Notes under the pieces: model-generated
The model's input: only the letters and a program-made list of their open reading frames with translations
The model's database searches: none
What the model was told of the DNA's origin: nothing
In this document: in pieces, positions 47,625-60,535 of the stretch
How the letters are laid out: every line of letters starts with the position of its first letter
How positions within the stretch are numbered: the stretch's first letter is position 1
Made by a program: the position numbers and the translations under genes
DNA from: Lates calcarifer
Lineage: Eukaryota; Chordata; Actinopteri; Centropomidae
NCBI RefSeq assembly: GCF_001640805.2
Contig: NC_066837.1
Location: forward strand, 27,900,789 to 27,964,788
DNA: 64,000 nt
Direction: 5' to 3'

Positions 47625-49425
47625 GTTGACAGGGGTTTGCTCATCTTTTCTCTACAACACATATATCATCAGTCCTTTAGTGTTCAGTAAGAGCCTTGCC
47701 TGTGAGACTCTACTTAGGTCAAGTGGTGCTTCAAATTAATTGCTAATGTCAGTATGCCAATATGCTCACAATAAAAATTATAACATGTTTACCACATTTA
47801 CCAGTTTAGTTTAGCACATTATCATGCTAATACTTTCTAATTAGCACTAAACACAAAGTAAAGCTGAAGTGTTACTTTAGTAGCCATTTAGTCATAAACC
47901 AAAGGATAGGGCAAAACATAACGATAGGGTCTTTATCCCTTCTTCTTGTCTCACTGTATCATTCAGTCTATCTTCTAAGGAGACCAAAAATATTTCAACA
48001 CTTCAGTGTGGAAAATAACATGCAGTGCACTTTAACATGCTTGCTTTGAGCTTGTCAGCATGTGATGTGCTTAAACTGTCATGCTGTGTCAAAAGTGTTC
48101 TCATGGTGAACACCATTCAAGCTTCTACCATTAATTGGTTTGTGAGATAAGAAATCCCGTCCTTCAGAACGTATATGACAATCTCTGATCTTGTTATGAA
48201 GCTTTTAGAGAATAGAGAAGATCTCTGATTCTGGGAACAGGCTTTTTGGTTTTTTTGTTTTTTGGAAACCAACTAGCTTGGAATGCCATGCCTCATGGGT
48301 GAGATGATATTTAGCATTCTGGGTGAGAAGAAGCTGGGCATACACCAAGTCAGATGATGTTGCCTATAATCTCAGCATGAAATGATCCCATGTTTTGTTG
48401 AATCGTGAGCACTTAAGCCCTCTTCTACTCATGCTTTTGTATAAGGATTGTTGAGGATGCTGAAGTCATTATTTCATCAGCCAGATGAAATGCTCTCCAC
48501 TCTCCAGGTGAGGACAATTATCGGCAGGCTTTTTAAAGGGCTGCTAACCATTGTAAAATGTCCTAATTGCATCAGATCCAGGGCTGTATTGGGTATTATA
48601 ACTCCCAGCTTGAAACAATATCCATGAACATCCTGTAATATGGGGTGGTGGCAGCTCTGATCTGTCAGTGCTGACTGGCTGGAAACAGAGAAATGGAGAG
48701 GGAGGAGAAGAGATTTCATCTTGGCCTGTAGCAGTTTTGAAGGCCCTCTTTTAGCCATCTCAGCTATTACACGCGTCATTTACCATACGGTATGATGTTA
48801 CCTGCTATGCTTCATTTTGGTGACACATGCCTTTGTTGTGTACCATGGTAGAAACTTCTTACTTTTGTAAAGCTGTTGTAGCTAAGATAGTTTTGTTGTG
48901 TAAATGGGAGTAGAATACTGAGAGTTTTACTACTAAAGATTTATCATATAAACTAGTGACAGATGTCACTTTTTTATGCTTCAAATAAGTTGGTACTGTG
49001 TTCTTTCATGAAATTATGGCCACTGTAATAACTCAGATGTTATGAAAATGAGTTGAAGGTGAGACCAAAGATCACCTTTACACTTCCCGTATAATTCAAA
49101 TATTTGTATCTGTGATTGAACCATTTTACTGAGCTATTGTCTTTCAGTTAATTACACACTGTACTGAAAGTGCCTACTGGTGAAGTGTAGAGAAAATCAA
49201 TGAATTTGTAAAATAGTAAAATTGCATACTTGCACAGTGCTTTATAGCTCAGCACCTACACAGTCCTTTATAGCAGTGTGATTTGCTATGCAAATCCAGT
49301 GAATCAGCTGATTCAATAGATGCAAACATTTAACAACTGTACTGTACATTTAATTGTGCAGATGAGAAGCCATGTAGCTGAGATGATCATGAAATGAACA
49401 TTATTTATTTTATTAATTATTTATT

Positions 49426-49464
<39 letters not shown>

Positions 49465-49799
49465 CATGTTGCATTAGCTGGTCACAACAAATCAGCTCTA
49501 GGCATTCACATGAATAAACCATATGAAAAATTAACATGCCTGCTCATACTACTGGAAGCTACAAGCAAACATTGTGTGCATATATGATCATGTTAGTATC
49601 GAGGATGAGGATGTTTGTCATGAATGCACTGTTTAGACAGGGCACTGCACCACTTCTAATTTATAAATGATGTTTTCTCAACTACATTTTGTGCAAACAA
49701 TAATTTCAAATAAATCTTCTAAAAAATTATTATCATATTCACAATCAATTAAATGACCATGTGTAATGTGAAAGAAATTGCTTGTAGCGACAAACTCAC
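47625..49799 (+). other. sorcs1 intron 1, nothing recognised except an ATT microsatellite
   Basis: Anonymous DNA. 48477-48779 holds a 100-codon minus-strand ORF without recognisable features. ATT array at 49428-49462. Confidence 0.45.
49428..49462 (+). repeat. (ATT)n microsatellite
   Basis: About eleven ATT units after a TTTATTTTATTAATTATTTATTT-like lead-in. Confidence 0.92.
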
Positions 49800-50015
49800 A
49801 GAGAATTATCACCAAACAACAGTTACCTTCTGTTTTGTTGTATTTCAGCTCATTGTGTTGGATTCAGGGCCACAACTTTTTAGCTATTTTGCTTCACATA
49901 TTACCACTCATTAAACTTGTTTCCAGCTGCAATAGGGAGCTGTTTTCTGCAAAAAGCCTCTTGTATGGTTCATCCAGCACAGACAATAGCCAGACAAAGG
50001 TAGCAACCAGCTGCT
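49800..50015 (-). repeat. Unnamed interspersed family, antisense copy
   Basis: TATTTCAGCTCATTGTGTTGG, GGGCCACAACTTTTTAGC, TTACCACTCATTAAACTTG, TTTCCAGCTGCAATAGGG and AGCTGTTTTCTGCAAAAAGC are, in order, the reverse complement of the 3' blocks of the copy at 43150-43280 (TTTTTGCTGAAAACAG ... GCTGTGGGCCAG ... AATGAGCTGAAAG). Confidence 0.6.
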
Positions 50016-50018
50016 AAA

Positions 50019-50190
50019 TACCGTAATTTCCGGACTATTGAGCGCACCTGAATATAAGCCGCACCCACTAAATTTAAAAAGAAAAAAAAAAAGCCCGTAA
50101 AAGCCTATAATTTAGCCACATCATTGTTTAAGCTGCAAGGTTCAAAGCGTGTGGAAAAAAGTAGCAGCTTATAGTCCAGAAATAACAGTA
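50019..50190. mobile_element. Short MITE with TACCG...-type inverted ends
   Basis: The left end TACCGTAATTTCCGGACTAT and the right end ATAGTCCAGAAATAACAGTA are inverted repeats matching at 17 of 20 positions. The interior has TGAATATAAGCCGCACCC and an A run. From memory this is the internally deleted form of a widespread vertebrate repeat whose consensus ends CTTATAGTCCGGAAATTACG. Superfamily not certain. Confidence 0.8.
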
Positions 50191-50519
50191 ACTGGCTGAA
50201 ACCAAAACAGAGCCAAAAGGAGAGCAGATTTTGTACTTGAATTTGTCAGGTGGCCAGAAACATGACTCTAAGTGTATGCTTTGTTTGCCATAGATTCATA
50301 AGGTCACAATATGTAAATATTCTTATAAACCTTTTTTTTAACTGACCTAGGTGGCCAAAATAAAATTTTAAAGTTAGAGAAAAAGTTAGAGAAAATTTGT
50401 GGTTTGGGTTAAATATTGAAAAAGTAAACATCAGCATAGACTTTCATTATCTAGTCCAATGGATGGCATTTATATAACACTCTTCTACTCAATTGCAGTT
50501 AAAGCCGCAAGTCAGAATC

Positions 50520-50685
50520 ATGCACACATTCATACAGTTCTATACTTGCTCAGTATATAGAGCGCTCTCACACACACATTTTTCTAAGGATGCCCAAGGA
50601 TACTTAGGCAAGCGGACTGGAGGAGCCAGGGATCGACCCACTGACCTTCTGATTAGTGGGAAGCCCGCTCTATAAGCACCCCTGC
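50520..50685 (-). mobile_element. tRNA-derived SINE (family of 4159-4449), rearranged tail
   Basis: On the minus strand: CCACTAATCAGAAGGTCAGT, then GGGTCGATCCC (B box, 50629-50639), TGGCTCCTCCAGTCCGC and CTAAGTATCCTTGGGCATCC, matching the + strand SINE at 4195-4265. The A box region is decayed and the 3' part is shortened. Confidence 0.8.
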
Positions 50686-53600
50686 AACACCTCCTTCTCT
50701 CCCTAAGCTTTAACCAAGTGCTTTGAGTTGCCAATTTATAACCATAAAAATACTAATCATGCTCTGGTTGCCACCAGCAGATATTGTAAGAAAGACATTC
50801 ATTAAAAAATTTCTCATACTGTTAATAAGCCACATGATCATTATGTTACTCTCAGTAAGTATATAAATATAATTTTTAGAGACAGAATTGCAGGAACAGT
50901 GCTTTCCAGCACCGCTTTTGTCAGGCTTGTCCATGTGTCTGCCTCTTTTGCTCTTGTAAGATAAAATGAACTGAGAATTTGGGAACATGTCCATCTGTGT
51001 GAATGTGCTCTCAGTGTGTTTCCTAACATTTAGCCATACAATTTAGCATTTAGCTGCCATGTCAGAGCCGCTGAAATGACAGGTGCTGCTGATGCCCACT
51101 CCAGTGTCTTTGTTGTTAGTTTTATCCTGCTGAGAACGTGGCAATGAAATAGCATGCTGACAAGCTGTTGATGGCCTCAATAAGGAAATGAACTAATTGC
51201 AATGACTTTCACATTCTCACAGCCTCTGTCCATATGTCCATTTAGAAGTCTCCCTGTGGAGTCACAATATGTAACAGCAAATTACTTTGACTATTACAAT
51301 TTGACGTCATGCTGGCACATGGCTTAATGACTTCTAGAAAGTTTCAGTGATGAGACCTGTGAAAGTAAAATTTTTAAGTTGAATCTTTGACTGACTCACA
51401 GAGAGACAGAGGTGGAGAAAGAAAAGCTTATGCTTCAACAAAGGTGACATGCATTTTTCTCTTTTAGGGATGTGCACTCTTGCAAGAGGTCAGGGCAGAA
51501 TGTTCATGGCCCATTTAGTCCTGAACACATCAGTTCCAATGCGCCATCTGTGTTTTTCTCTAGGAAGAGATGAAATCCCAGAAAGCACAGTAATGTGACA
51601 GGGGGAGAAATGTCCCAGCAATGTTTTTCGAGTGCAGAGCTGAACATAATTAGATTCCAGACATCCACAGGGAATTACCAAACACAGAGCTCTAATGTCA
51701 TCATGACTGGGTCTCTGTTGAGGCCAAAAGTGCTGTCAACAAGCAGTTTGGAAAAATCTTCCAATCTTTTACAATAAGATAAGTAAGACAAGTGTGCAGT
51801 TAGTGACCTCCTGCTAAGGGATAAATGCTGCAGTGGTTGCAACACTGATGACCATGTTATCTATTGGTCAGTTTTGTTTTTTATCCTCCTGAATTTGGCA
51901 GTTCCCCCAACTTTTCCCCCAGTGCCATTATGAGGTTGATATTTTTGTTGTTTAGTGAAATGTCCTGACAACTATTAAAGAGATGACTTTTTTTTTTTTT
52001 TTTTACAGACAGCCATTGTCCTTAGAGGAAGAATCCTAATGACTTTGGTGATTCCCTGACTTTTTCTCTGGTGTGTGTGTGTGTGTGTGTGTGTGGTGTC
52101 AAAGACCAGTTGGCAATTGCCCTTTCTATTGAAATAAACAATACTACTATAATACTACTATACTAGAATAAGCATAAAAGATAAAGCAGCTAACTCTCAG
52201 TTCAGTCAGGGGAGACTTCTGAGGAGCAAAAGAGAATGAGAAAATCTAAAGTAGAATTGAAGCTGCTGTGCCCAGAAGTAGAAATAGACTTTGGTGCTTA
52301 GACCTCAACAGGAAGTACATCTGCATGGACACTGGTGGTGGTGGTGATAGAGTAATGTCTGATCAGAGGATAAACAAAAGATGGCCAGGCATCTGAACGT
52401 TGAGGTGGTGAAGGGGTGGAGGTGGGTCGCACAATGGCACAGTTTTGTAATGACAGCTGAATGACAGCAGAGGGAGAGAACATATTTAAACTTTGACAGC
52501 TTACAAGTTACTGGCTTAAGGCGAGCGTGTCAGGTTGTGATTGGATGAAATCAGAAATGGGCAGGTGGGGTGTGGCGATAGAAGGAAAACTAATGTTTGT
52601 GACTCAGATGGCATATGCAGTGAGATAGTGCTCCTGAATTAACTTTTGCCAAGATTCATTAGTTAGCAGTGGGTGGAATTTTGACACATGCTGTCATCCA
52701 AAATACAGTGCAACACAAAGGCTAGCAATACACATAGCTTAATTACTAGACTTCGCAAGGTTCTCCAGCCAAAGCTGATATTAACATAACTAACCACCAG
52801 CATAACAAAAACAGTGAGGGGCTAACTTAGTACAATCCAGCTCCCTTCACATCAACATAACCACTTGACAGTTTTTAAAACAGTTGACTGAATAGTCCGC
52901 TTACATTCTGTCATCAGCACACACAACATGGTGGCACTTGGCTCAATGGGGAGACTGTCGTTTGCATGACACAGAGATTTCTGGAGCCTGTCTGACCTGG
53001 TGTTGCTATGGTAATTAATTGGCTCATCAACAAGCACAGTGCCAGAGCTTTTTTGAAAAATGGCTGCAAAGTACTGCAGGAAAGAACCTTTTTTTTCCAA
53101 GTGAAAGAATGTGAATAATCATTGCTCTGGTGAAACATAAGGCAGAATCATCAACGGAGAGGAGAGAAGAAAAGAGTTGGAGGGGGCGTTAGGGGTGTGT
53201 GTAACAATTGTGTAAGCATTAGGGGGAAACTGTGAGGAACTTTTGCTGAGGTATTGCGGGGGAAAAAGGAGATGATAAAATGGAGTAAGAATTAAGGCAA
53301 TCAGCGCTGAAGGACCTTGTTTGGGGTGCCTCTGCTTCTCCCTGTTTTCATTAGAATGCAAAGCGGCAGCCACAGTCTGGGGCCCAGGAAGTGGGAGTGA
53401 CACCGAGGGGGAAGGAAAATAAAGGTGGCAAGACGAAGAGGAAGGCAAGAATGTCTGTGGAGGATAAGGACGACATTGGAAATGACAAAAGTGGGTGCCT
53501 GTGATGTGGTGTCAACTGAATCAGAAATGGGAGCAAAAAAATAAGACAGAAAGATTGAGAGAGATAAAGACAGTGAAAGAGAAAAGTGAATTCAGAGAGA

Positions 53601-54574
53601 GAGGGAGTTGCCAAAAGTTCATGATAAATTTTATATTTCTATATTAGCTCTAGAAATAACTCACACAGCAGAACAATTAAATAAAAATGTCATTGTGACA
53701 TTGCAGAATGTAAAATAGGTGATGGCAGATACTTACTGCATGTTTTCACGGTGTTACAAAGTGGAAAAAAGTGGAATTTTCGACAGTGTTGCACTGTATT
53801 TCAACTGAATGCATGACTGCGCATCAAGCTTGTCTTTGAAGACTGGAGACAATAATGGGGAACAAAGGGCTTTCCAAATGTTTTTATTGTGCAACCTTAG
53901 GCCAGGACATTGAGAACAATTTCATCACACTGGATTTAAAAAAAACAAAAAAAACCAAAACTTAAATTCTGTGACATTCTGAAGCTACATGGGGTGTGAC
54001 GAGTAGAGACTAGAGACACAAAAGTCTTTTTTGTAAATGTAATGCATTCTTTACTGCTCTGCTGACATTCAAGCCCAAGGCAATGTTTAGTCATTTCATT
54101 AAAATGGAACACAAATGGATAGCTGTGTAGTTTTTGCTTCATTAGACTCAAACTCTGCTGCTGCTTTGCTACCCTGTACTAAATATCCTGCATTCCCTAC
54201 AGAAAATTAATTACAGTGTGCGAGATTACTCTTGTAGCAAATATATGAATAAAGGATGTCAAAATACATGAGAGTGAGATTAATTAGGCACATATTGTAC
54301 ATTAGTTTTTCTCCTCAGTATTTATCTTTGGGTGCTGAGATCATTGAATTTTTACAGGTATTTTCCTTAAGTAGCAGAAAAGCAGAATAGAGAATACTTT
54401 GTCAACGCTCAGTAAACACTATTCACCATCTGTTCCGACTGTGGATTGCAATGCCACACATGTAAAAACACTACACTTCACTCACTTGTAATTCACATTA
54501 CTTTAAAGGTGCACTTATCACTATTTTGGTATTGACAATGAATCAAATATCAGAGTGCCATGTGTCACCTGTAG
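50686..54574 (+). other. sorcs1 intron 1, simple repeats and a purine-rich strand
   Basis: T run 51988-52004, (TG)n 52071-52095, an RFX-like palindrome at 53002-53015 and a strongly purine-rich + strand at about 53140-53610. Minus-strand ORFs of 87-109 codons in the purine tract are Ser/Pro/Leu-rich artefacts. Confidence 0.5.
52071..52095 (+). repeat. (GT)n microsatellite
   Basis: About twelve GT units, preceded by CTCTG and followed by GTGTCAAAG. Confidence 0.9.
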
Positions 54575-54800
54575 TGATTAGGCCAGAGAAAATTAGCAAC
54601 TAATTCTGTAGTAAGTTAGCTTTAGCTCCAGAGCTCTTTAGCTTCCTTTAGCTGTTTTTTTTTTTTTTTTTTTTTTTTTAGCACATTCACTAATTGGTTC
54701 AGTCTCACCACTCTTATTTCCAGCCATAACAGGCAACTGTCTTCAGTGTAACAGCTGCAATAAACCAACTGAAAGGAACCTGGAAAACACCATACTCAAA
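54575..54800 (-). repeat. Unnamed interspersed family, antisense copy with a 25-base T run
   Basis: After T25 at 54655-54679 come CACTAATTGGTTCAGTCTC, CACCACTCTTATTTCCAGCC and AACAGGCAACTGTCTTCAG, the same order as 49900-49950. The T run on this strand replaces the CATTGT/GGGCCACA block of the other copies. Confidence 0.55.
54655..54679 (+). repeat. Poly(T) run of 25
   Basis: The longest homopolymer in the window, inside a copy of the unnamed interspersed family. Confidence 0.95.
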
Positions 54801-57800
54801 GTTAGCAGTTAATTGATAAACAAAGAAGAGTATTTAGCTAGCTAAAGACACATTTTTTAAATTATTATTTTAATATTAGATGTCATGTTAGATTCACTAA
54901 AAAACTGTTGGCATTGGAGGGTGCAGGACCTCTGGTGTTGAAAGATCTGTTCACTGTGCACTGGAGGGTGTTTGACTGTGTTCTGTTACTAGAGTGCCAT
55001 TGAAAAGATGGTACTTACATTGTTGTCTCTTTACTGTAGCAACAGTTAATGTTAACTTTCTTGAGTTGTCTGCAAAAGAATAGAAATCTGTGACAGCTGT
55101 GCTATTAGAGGCTAAACATTATCTGTATAGAATATCTTGACTGACAAAGACTTCAAAACCCTCTTTTAGATTGGATTGAATTTATTGTCATGCTGAAAGT
55201 TATATGGTTTTACCTCTTCATCTGTGTCATCTTCAAAGCCTCAACAGAAATCAACTTTTGTGAGCTAGCAATTAGATAAGCACCTTTAAGTTAGTTTGAG
55301 AATTTGAATCAGTAACTGAAACTGAAATGCTCCAGTTGTTTTGGTGGAAAATCTTGGTGTGGGACATTCAGTGAATTTCTATGAAATTCCCTCTTTGAAA
55401 AAGTGTCAAAGGAGGGCATATGGCAGAGCCTTCTCAAGGAGGACATATATTTGATTTAATGTGCTAGGACAGTGCAGAGTTAGAGGATACCCTCTGGTGG
55501 TTTGCAGAAGAGAACAGGAGGACTCTGAAACCGGCATGATAGAAGCCTTTTATCAGAAGACAGGGGCAGAGACAGGAAGGCAGAAATGTGCTAAAGAGGT
55601 TCTGAGAGAGTGATAGGAGGCATCTGGTCAAGCAGTGAAATGGCCCAGCACGCAGACCCTGAGTAACATAAAAGAAGCAAATGTGCCTAAAAAACAGAGC
55701 CCCAGGATGTGCTGTAGCACAAAGGTTAATGAGCAGAGAGATCCTCTGCAGGAGGCCTGATGAGAGAGGAGAGAGGATAGATGGCTGCATACAATATGTA
55801 GCACCATCCCAAGAAGTTAAAGTGAGAGGGGAACTCAGCTTATTGCACCTTTTTTCTATTGATCTTAAAAAAATAACATCAGCTAAAGTGACAGCCTTAT
55901 AACACTCCAAACAGCCAAACAAGGTTAACACATGAAAATTTAATCTCTAAAGAGACTGATTTGAAAAGCAATATCAGTTCAGTTCAATCCAAAACAAGAT
56001 TCAATAATGCTCCCTATAACCTTTATTGATTTTTGAATCCACATGATGGGAATGCACAACAATTTATATGTGTCATCTTGTTCATGAGCCAGCTATTTTG
56101 ATGTGAACATGCATGGATTACATTTCCTTGTCAGTCTGACATTCAAGCTAAATTCAATTTTGCAGTGCTTGAACACAGCATCAGTCACAAACTGAGAGTT
56201 GTCTCAGACGTGTCCATGCCATGACTAAAACAACTGCATTCTCGGTTTTTCTCCTCAATACACCACAAAACTAAGGATTGATTTTGAAAACAAAAGAAAT
56301 ACTGAAAAAAAAAAAAAAACATGTCACCCCGCCTGGCAAGATACACAACCTTTCTCACCCTCATGCGAAGGTTCCCCAACAGAAGTAGTTGCCAGATTGC
56401 TGGAGCATGAAGCACTAACAGCTTTGCCCAAGGCTAACTTCAACCTTTTCCAGTGGAATGGAATAAGAGATGTCTGGTGAATTTCTCATTGTTTATAGTC
56501 TCATTTCGTGAAGAGATTAAGACTGAGTCTCTTGCTTGGTGAAACAAGGCAAAACCAGGGAAGCGAGAAGATCATTTACTTCTCTGACAAAATGAACTTT
56601 CCTCTTAAGTGAAGTCATGTGTGATTTAAGGGCTGAATTTATTCAGAAGTAGGGTTTAATACAGAGTAATTGTTCTTTTCCACATTTTCTCACTGTTGAA
56701 AAAATGTTTTCCCGGGTTTTCCCCTGGTGTTATTAATAATAAGTGAAACTGTAGACCAGATTCACAGTTATTTTCCAGGAGGAGGAGGGTGGGTGGATAT
56801 AGGCTATATATCACAAAGGCTTTGCTCATTTCTGCTGTATCTAAAATACAGGACCAACAGAAAAAATATAATTAGCTTAATCTGAAGGCCACATTTAACA
56901 TATTTCTCTGTCTAAAAGAGGATATATGCTTTGTTTTTATTTGTGTTGTTTATAAGTAGTAGCTACATTTTTCTGAAGAAAATTTTTAAGACAGGCCAAC
57001 ACACTAAGATTTTTAACTAATAGTTGCCAGAATGCTGATTATCAAGACAATTATTTTATGTTTAAAGATGCAAATAATGCATTATCAATTTAAAGATGCA
57101 CTAATTTGCATACATTTCTAGAACAGAAATCTGAACATTGGATATGGCCAGGTTCCAAATTGTTCATTTTGTCTCAGTATATGAGAAAAAAAAAGCCTTT
57201 AAAGATATGTGTTGTAATTGAAATCTACAGACAAAAACAGACAAAGTGTGGTAAAATGGACACTTTCTTTCTGACTTTCTAGTCTGAAAGTCCAAAATCT
57301 CAAAATCAGTGCGCGAAAGAGTGATTTTTTTTTTTTTTACCTGTAGTGTCTTGCCTTCATTGTGAGCGCTGACCAAAGTTGAAATTTTGATTTACATATA
57401 AGCACTGAGTGAAGTGTTATTTAAACTTGAATTGCTAAATGATTTGAAGGTTTAATTAAAGTTCAAATAATCAGTTAATGTGGAAGTTCTGAAAGAAATC
57501 ACTGCCAGTTTAAACTGACAGATTATGTCAGTCAGAGTCTCTGAATGCCTTATTTATTATAATTTCCACTCAGAGATTTTTTTCTATGTTATGAAAGAAG
57601 TCATTCAGAGACTGGTTATAGCACCACTAGAATTAAATATGAATGTGTAATTAGCTCAGTAACATCGTGTATTCAGAGGTCACTAGGTATCAGGATAATT
57701 GGAGGATAGAATAGCTCTGTGTGCAAATTTGATGACAGTCAGTGACCCTGTAGCCTGAGTGTCAGTTATCTCAAGTAATCTGACATAATGATCAGTGCAA

Positions 57801-58974
57801 CTGGTCAAAAAGACCAAGTTGGTGGTGGGATATCCCTTAAAGCTCTCCTGGGACAGATGTGAGCTTGATGGACAATTCATCCTTACACCTCTGGTGTGGA
57901 TCAAGTAGACTTAATGAATTTCTTACTGACCCTGACCTTTACTAAGGTTAGCAAAAAGGGAAAAAAGAGGTGAACTGTAAGCTGAGTTGAGTCAGAGTTG
58001 ACTGGCAGTGCATCTTCGTTTCTCATTTTGCCTTTCACCGTATGAAAATCGAGCCTTCATTGTTTTTGGCTGTTTTTAAGGTGGCAAAGATGCTTTGGAT
58101 CTCCATAAAGGCTCTGAGCTGCTATCAAATTGTCATGTACTTGTGGAATGGGTTCTAATCATAATGATGTGGTGTATTCCTCTTGATGTTGTTGTTTTGG
58201 ATGTTTTACAGTTGTACAGAATGTTTGCACTCTTCTTTGTGAGGCTCCTTGACTGCCTGTCTCCCAGACATGGAAAGCAGGTGTTTGACAGCTGATGGGG
58301 CTTACTCTGCTGAGAGCACCCAGCTCATCTCTCCTCTAATGAGCTACATGAGACGGATTGTTTTTTTATCCTTCATTTGACTTTACAGCAAAAGTGAGTG
58401 TCTTAACAAAACTGTTTTGCTGCTGACAGGATATGTTTACCCCTTTGAGGCAGCGGAGAGACAAGTTGCCTCGATAAGGTCTTTGAAGGTGGCTTAATGA
58501 TTTTCCTAAATTAATGTTTTGGCAGTTCTACCGTCTGGCTGCCTTTGTGCTTTTATCGCACATTTTAGTTGCTGTGTGTTCAGTTTGGAGAATCAGTGGC
58601 ATTTAGGTAGTGTGAGAGATATTGAGAATAGATGTTGAAGAAATCAGAAATATTGATTGTTGCTGCTGCTATCTGTGTCACTTTTGATAATACCAGTACC
58701 TGAGATATGTAGAGTGGTTATCAAGGCTTTGTTGCAGTGCCATACACAAGCTAGGCAGACAACAGCAGCCCATCATTATATCATAGTGGGCTTTTCAGCA
58801 AGTCAAGGATGATCACATATCGCCAGTGAAAACAAAAATAAAGCCAGCTCAAAGTACAAAATAATCCTTCCATTAAAATTGCAAAAATCAACACAGCAAT
58901 TACAGATAAATAGTAGTGTAACTGATCCTTGTACATCTTGAGATAGGAATATATGATGATCAGTATACTCAATT
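54801..58974 (+). other. sorcs1 intron 1, nothing recognised
   Basis: Anonymous intronic DNA. The longest ORF of the window (155 codons, minus strand, 55464-55931) lies here; its Cys/Leu/Ser-rich product has no recognisable domain and it is overlapped by an equally plausible opposite-strand ORF, so it is not called a gene. A run about 56304-56317, T run about 57327-57339. Confidence 0.45.
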
Positions 58975-60535
58975 CAATTAAATTTTCAATTCAGTTTTAT
59001 TTATATATAGAGAATATATACAGAGAATAGCGGGAGAAGAACATAACATAACATGGGTTCCATATAAAATGTAAGGTGATGCCAATAATACAGTAGTAGT
59101 AATGATAGTAGTGATAATTAAAGTATTAACTGCTAATGTGGCAATAAAACTAGAGGCAGTACAAGTAATTTCTAATTCTAGCAGCAGGTGTTGAGTGGAG
59201 TTGTAAGAGCAGCAGGAGACTTGTCATCACAGATCAGACTCTACAGCTCCAGAGGCAGAAATACCTGCAGAAAGAGACAGAAGAGGAGAGAGAGATGGAA
59301 GAGCACATGACTACGGGAAAGAGAAGATATTGAGTTTTAAGCCTACTCTTAAAGGTACAGAGGGTGTCTGCCTCCCGGACCGAAACTGGGAGAAGGTTCC
59401 ACAGTAGAGGAGCCTGATAACTGAAGGCTCTGCCTCCCATTCTACTCTTAGAAACTCTGGGAACCGCCAGTAAACCAGCATTCTGGAAGCACAGTGTCCT
59501 AGTGGGATTGCAGGGGACTATGAGATCTTTAAGGTAAGATGGTGTGTGACCATTAAGGGCTTTGTAAGTTTCTGGATTTGATTGGGAGCCACTGTAGAGA
59601 GGCTAACACAGGAGAAATAAGGTCTCTTTTCCTAGTTCTTGTCAGTAATCATGCTGCAGCATTTTGGATAAACTGCAGAGTCTTTAGAGACTTTTTCTGC
59701 ATCCTTTTGAGACAGAAAATGTCTGATTTTGGCGATATTATACAGGTGAACGAAGGCAGTCCTAGAACTTTGTTTTATGTGTGAGTTAAAGGACATATCC
59801 TGGTCAAAGTTAACTCCCAGATTCTTTACAGTGGACCTGGGAGCGAGGGCAATGCCGTCTAATGGAACTACATCATTAGAAAATGTATTTCTGACGTGTT
59901 CAGGACCAATTATAATGACTTCAGTTTTATCTGATTTCAGTAGTAAAAAATTGCTTGTCATCCAAGTTTTAATGTTCCTAAGGCAAGTCTGGAGTTTGGC
60001 TAACTGACTGGTTTCATTAGGCTTCATTCACAGATAAAGCTGCGTATCATCTGCATAACAATGGAAATTTATGGAGTGTTTCCTGATAATATTGCCCAAG
60101 GGAAGCATATACAAGGTGAAGAGAATTCCAAATACTCCAGTATTCCAGTCCAAGTACTGACCCTTGTGGAACTCCATGTCTAACTTTTGTGTACATGGAG
60201 CAGTAGTTGTTAACATGTACAAACTGAAGCCTATCAGATAGATAGGACTAAAACCAGTTTAGTGCAGTTCCTTTAATGCCAATAAAATGCTCCAGTCTCT
60301 GTAAAAGGATGTGGTGGTCAATCACAGGTATCAAAAGCAGCACTGAGATCAAACAAGACAAGTACAGAAACAAGTCTGTTGTCTGATGCAATTAGGAGGT
60401 CGTTCGTAACTTTTACAAGTGCCGTCTCTGTGCTATGATACAACCTTAATCCTGACTGAAAAACCTCAAATAAACTATTATCCTGTAGAAAGTCGTACAA
60501 TTGTTTTGTTAACTGTTGTGTTCGCACAACGCCAA
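58975..60535 (-). pseudogene. Non-LTR retrotransposon (Rex1/L2/CR1 group) reverse transcriptase, 5'-truncated and broken
   Basis: Read on the minus strand, the reverse transcriptase domain appears in order but in several frames: [17 protein letters not shown] (about 60510-60460), [12 protein letters not shown] (palm motif A, about 60360-60320), [12 protein letters not shown], then the catalytic [12 protein letters not shown] (motif C, YADD codons at 60046-60057). After these come MTSNFLLLKSDKTEV, a segment with NLGVNFDQDMSFNSHIKQ, and the C-terminal GGRAFSYQAPLLWNLLP with FKSRLKT (59440-59330). About 60 codons after SQKDAEK are deleted and frameshifts separate the blocks, so it cannot be active. 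The 3' tail ends near 58975 with TTTATTTATATATAG. The endonuclease domain and 5' end are absent. Group assignment is from memory of fish LINE proteins. Confidence 0.85.

Noticed and set aside
55464..55931. 155-codon minus-strand ORF, the longest besides the sorcs1 exon
   Set aside because: No domain, signal or repeat structure recognised; biased Leu/Ser/Cys content, an overlapping ORF on the other strand, and no splice-site or promoter context. Expected by chance in 64 kb.
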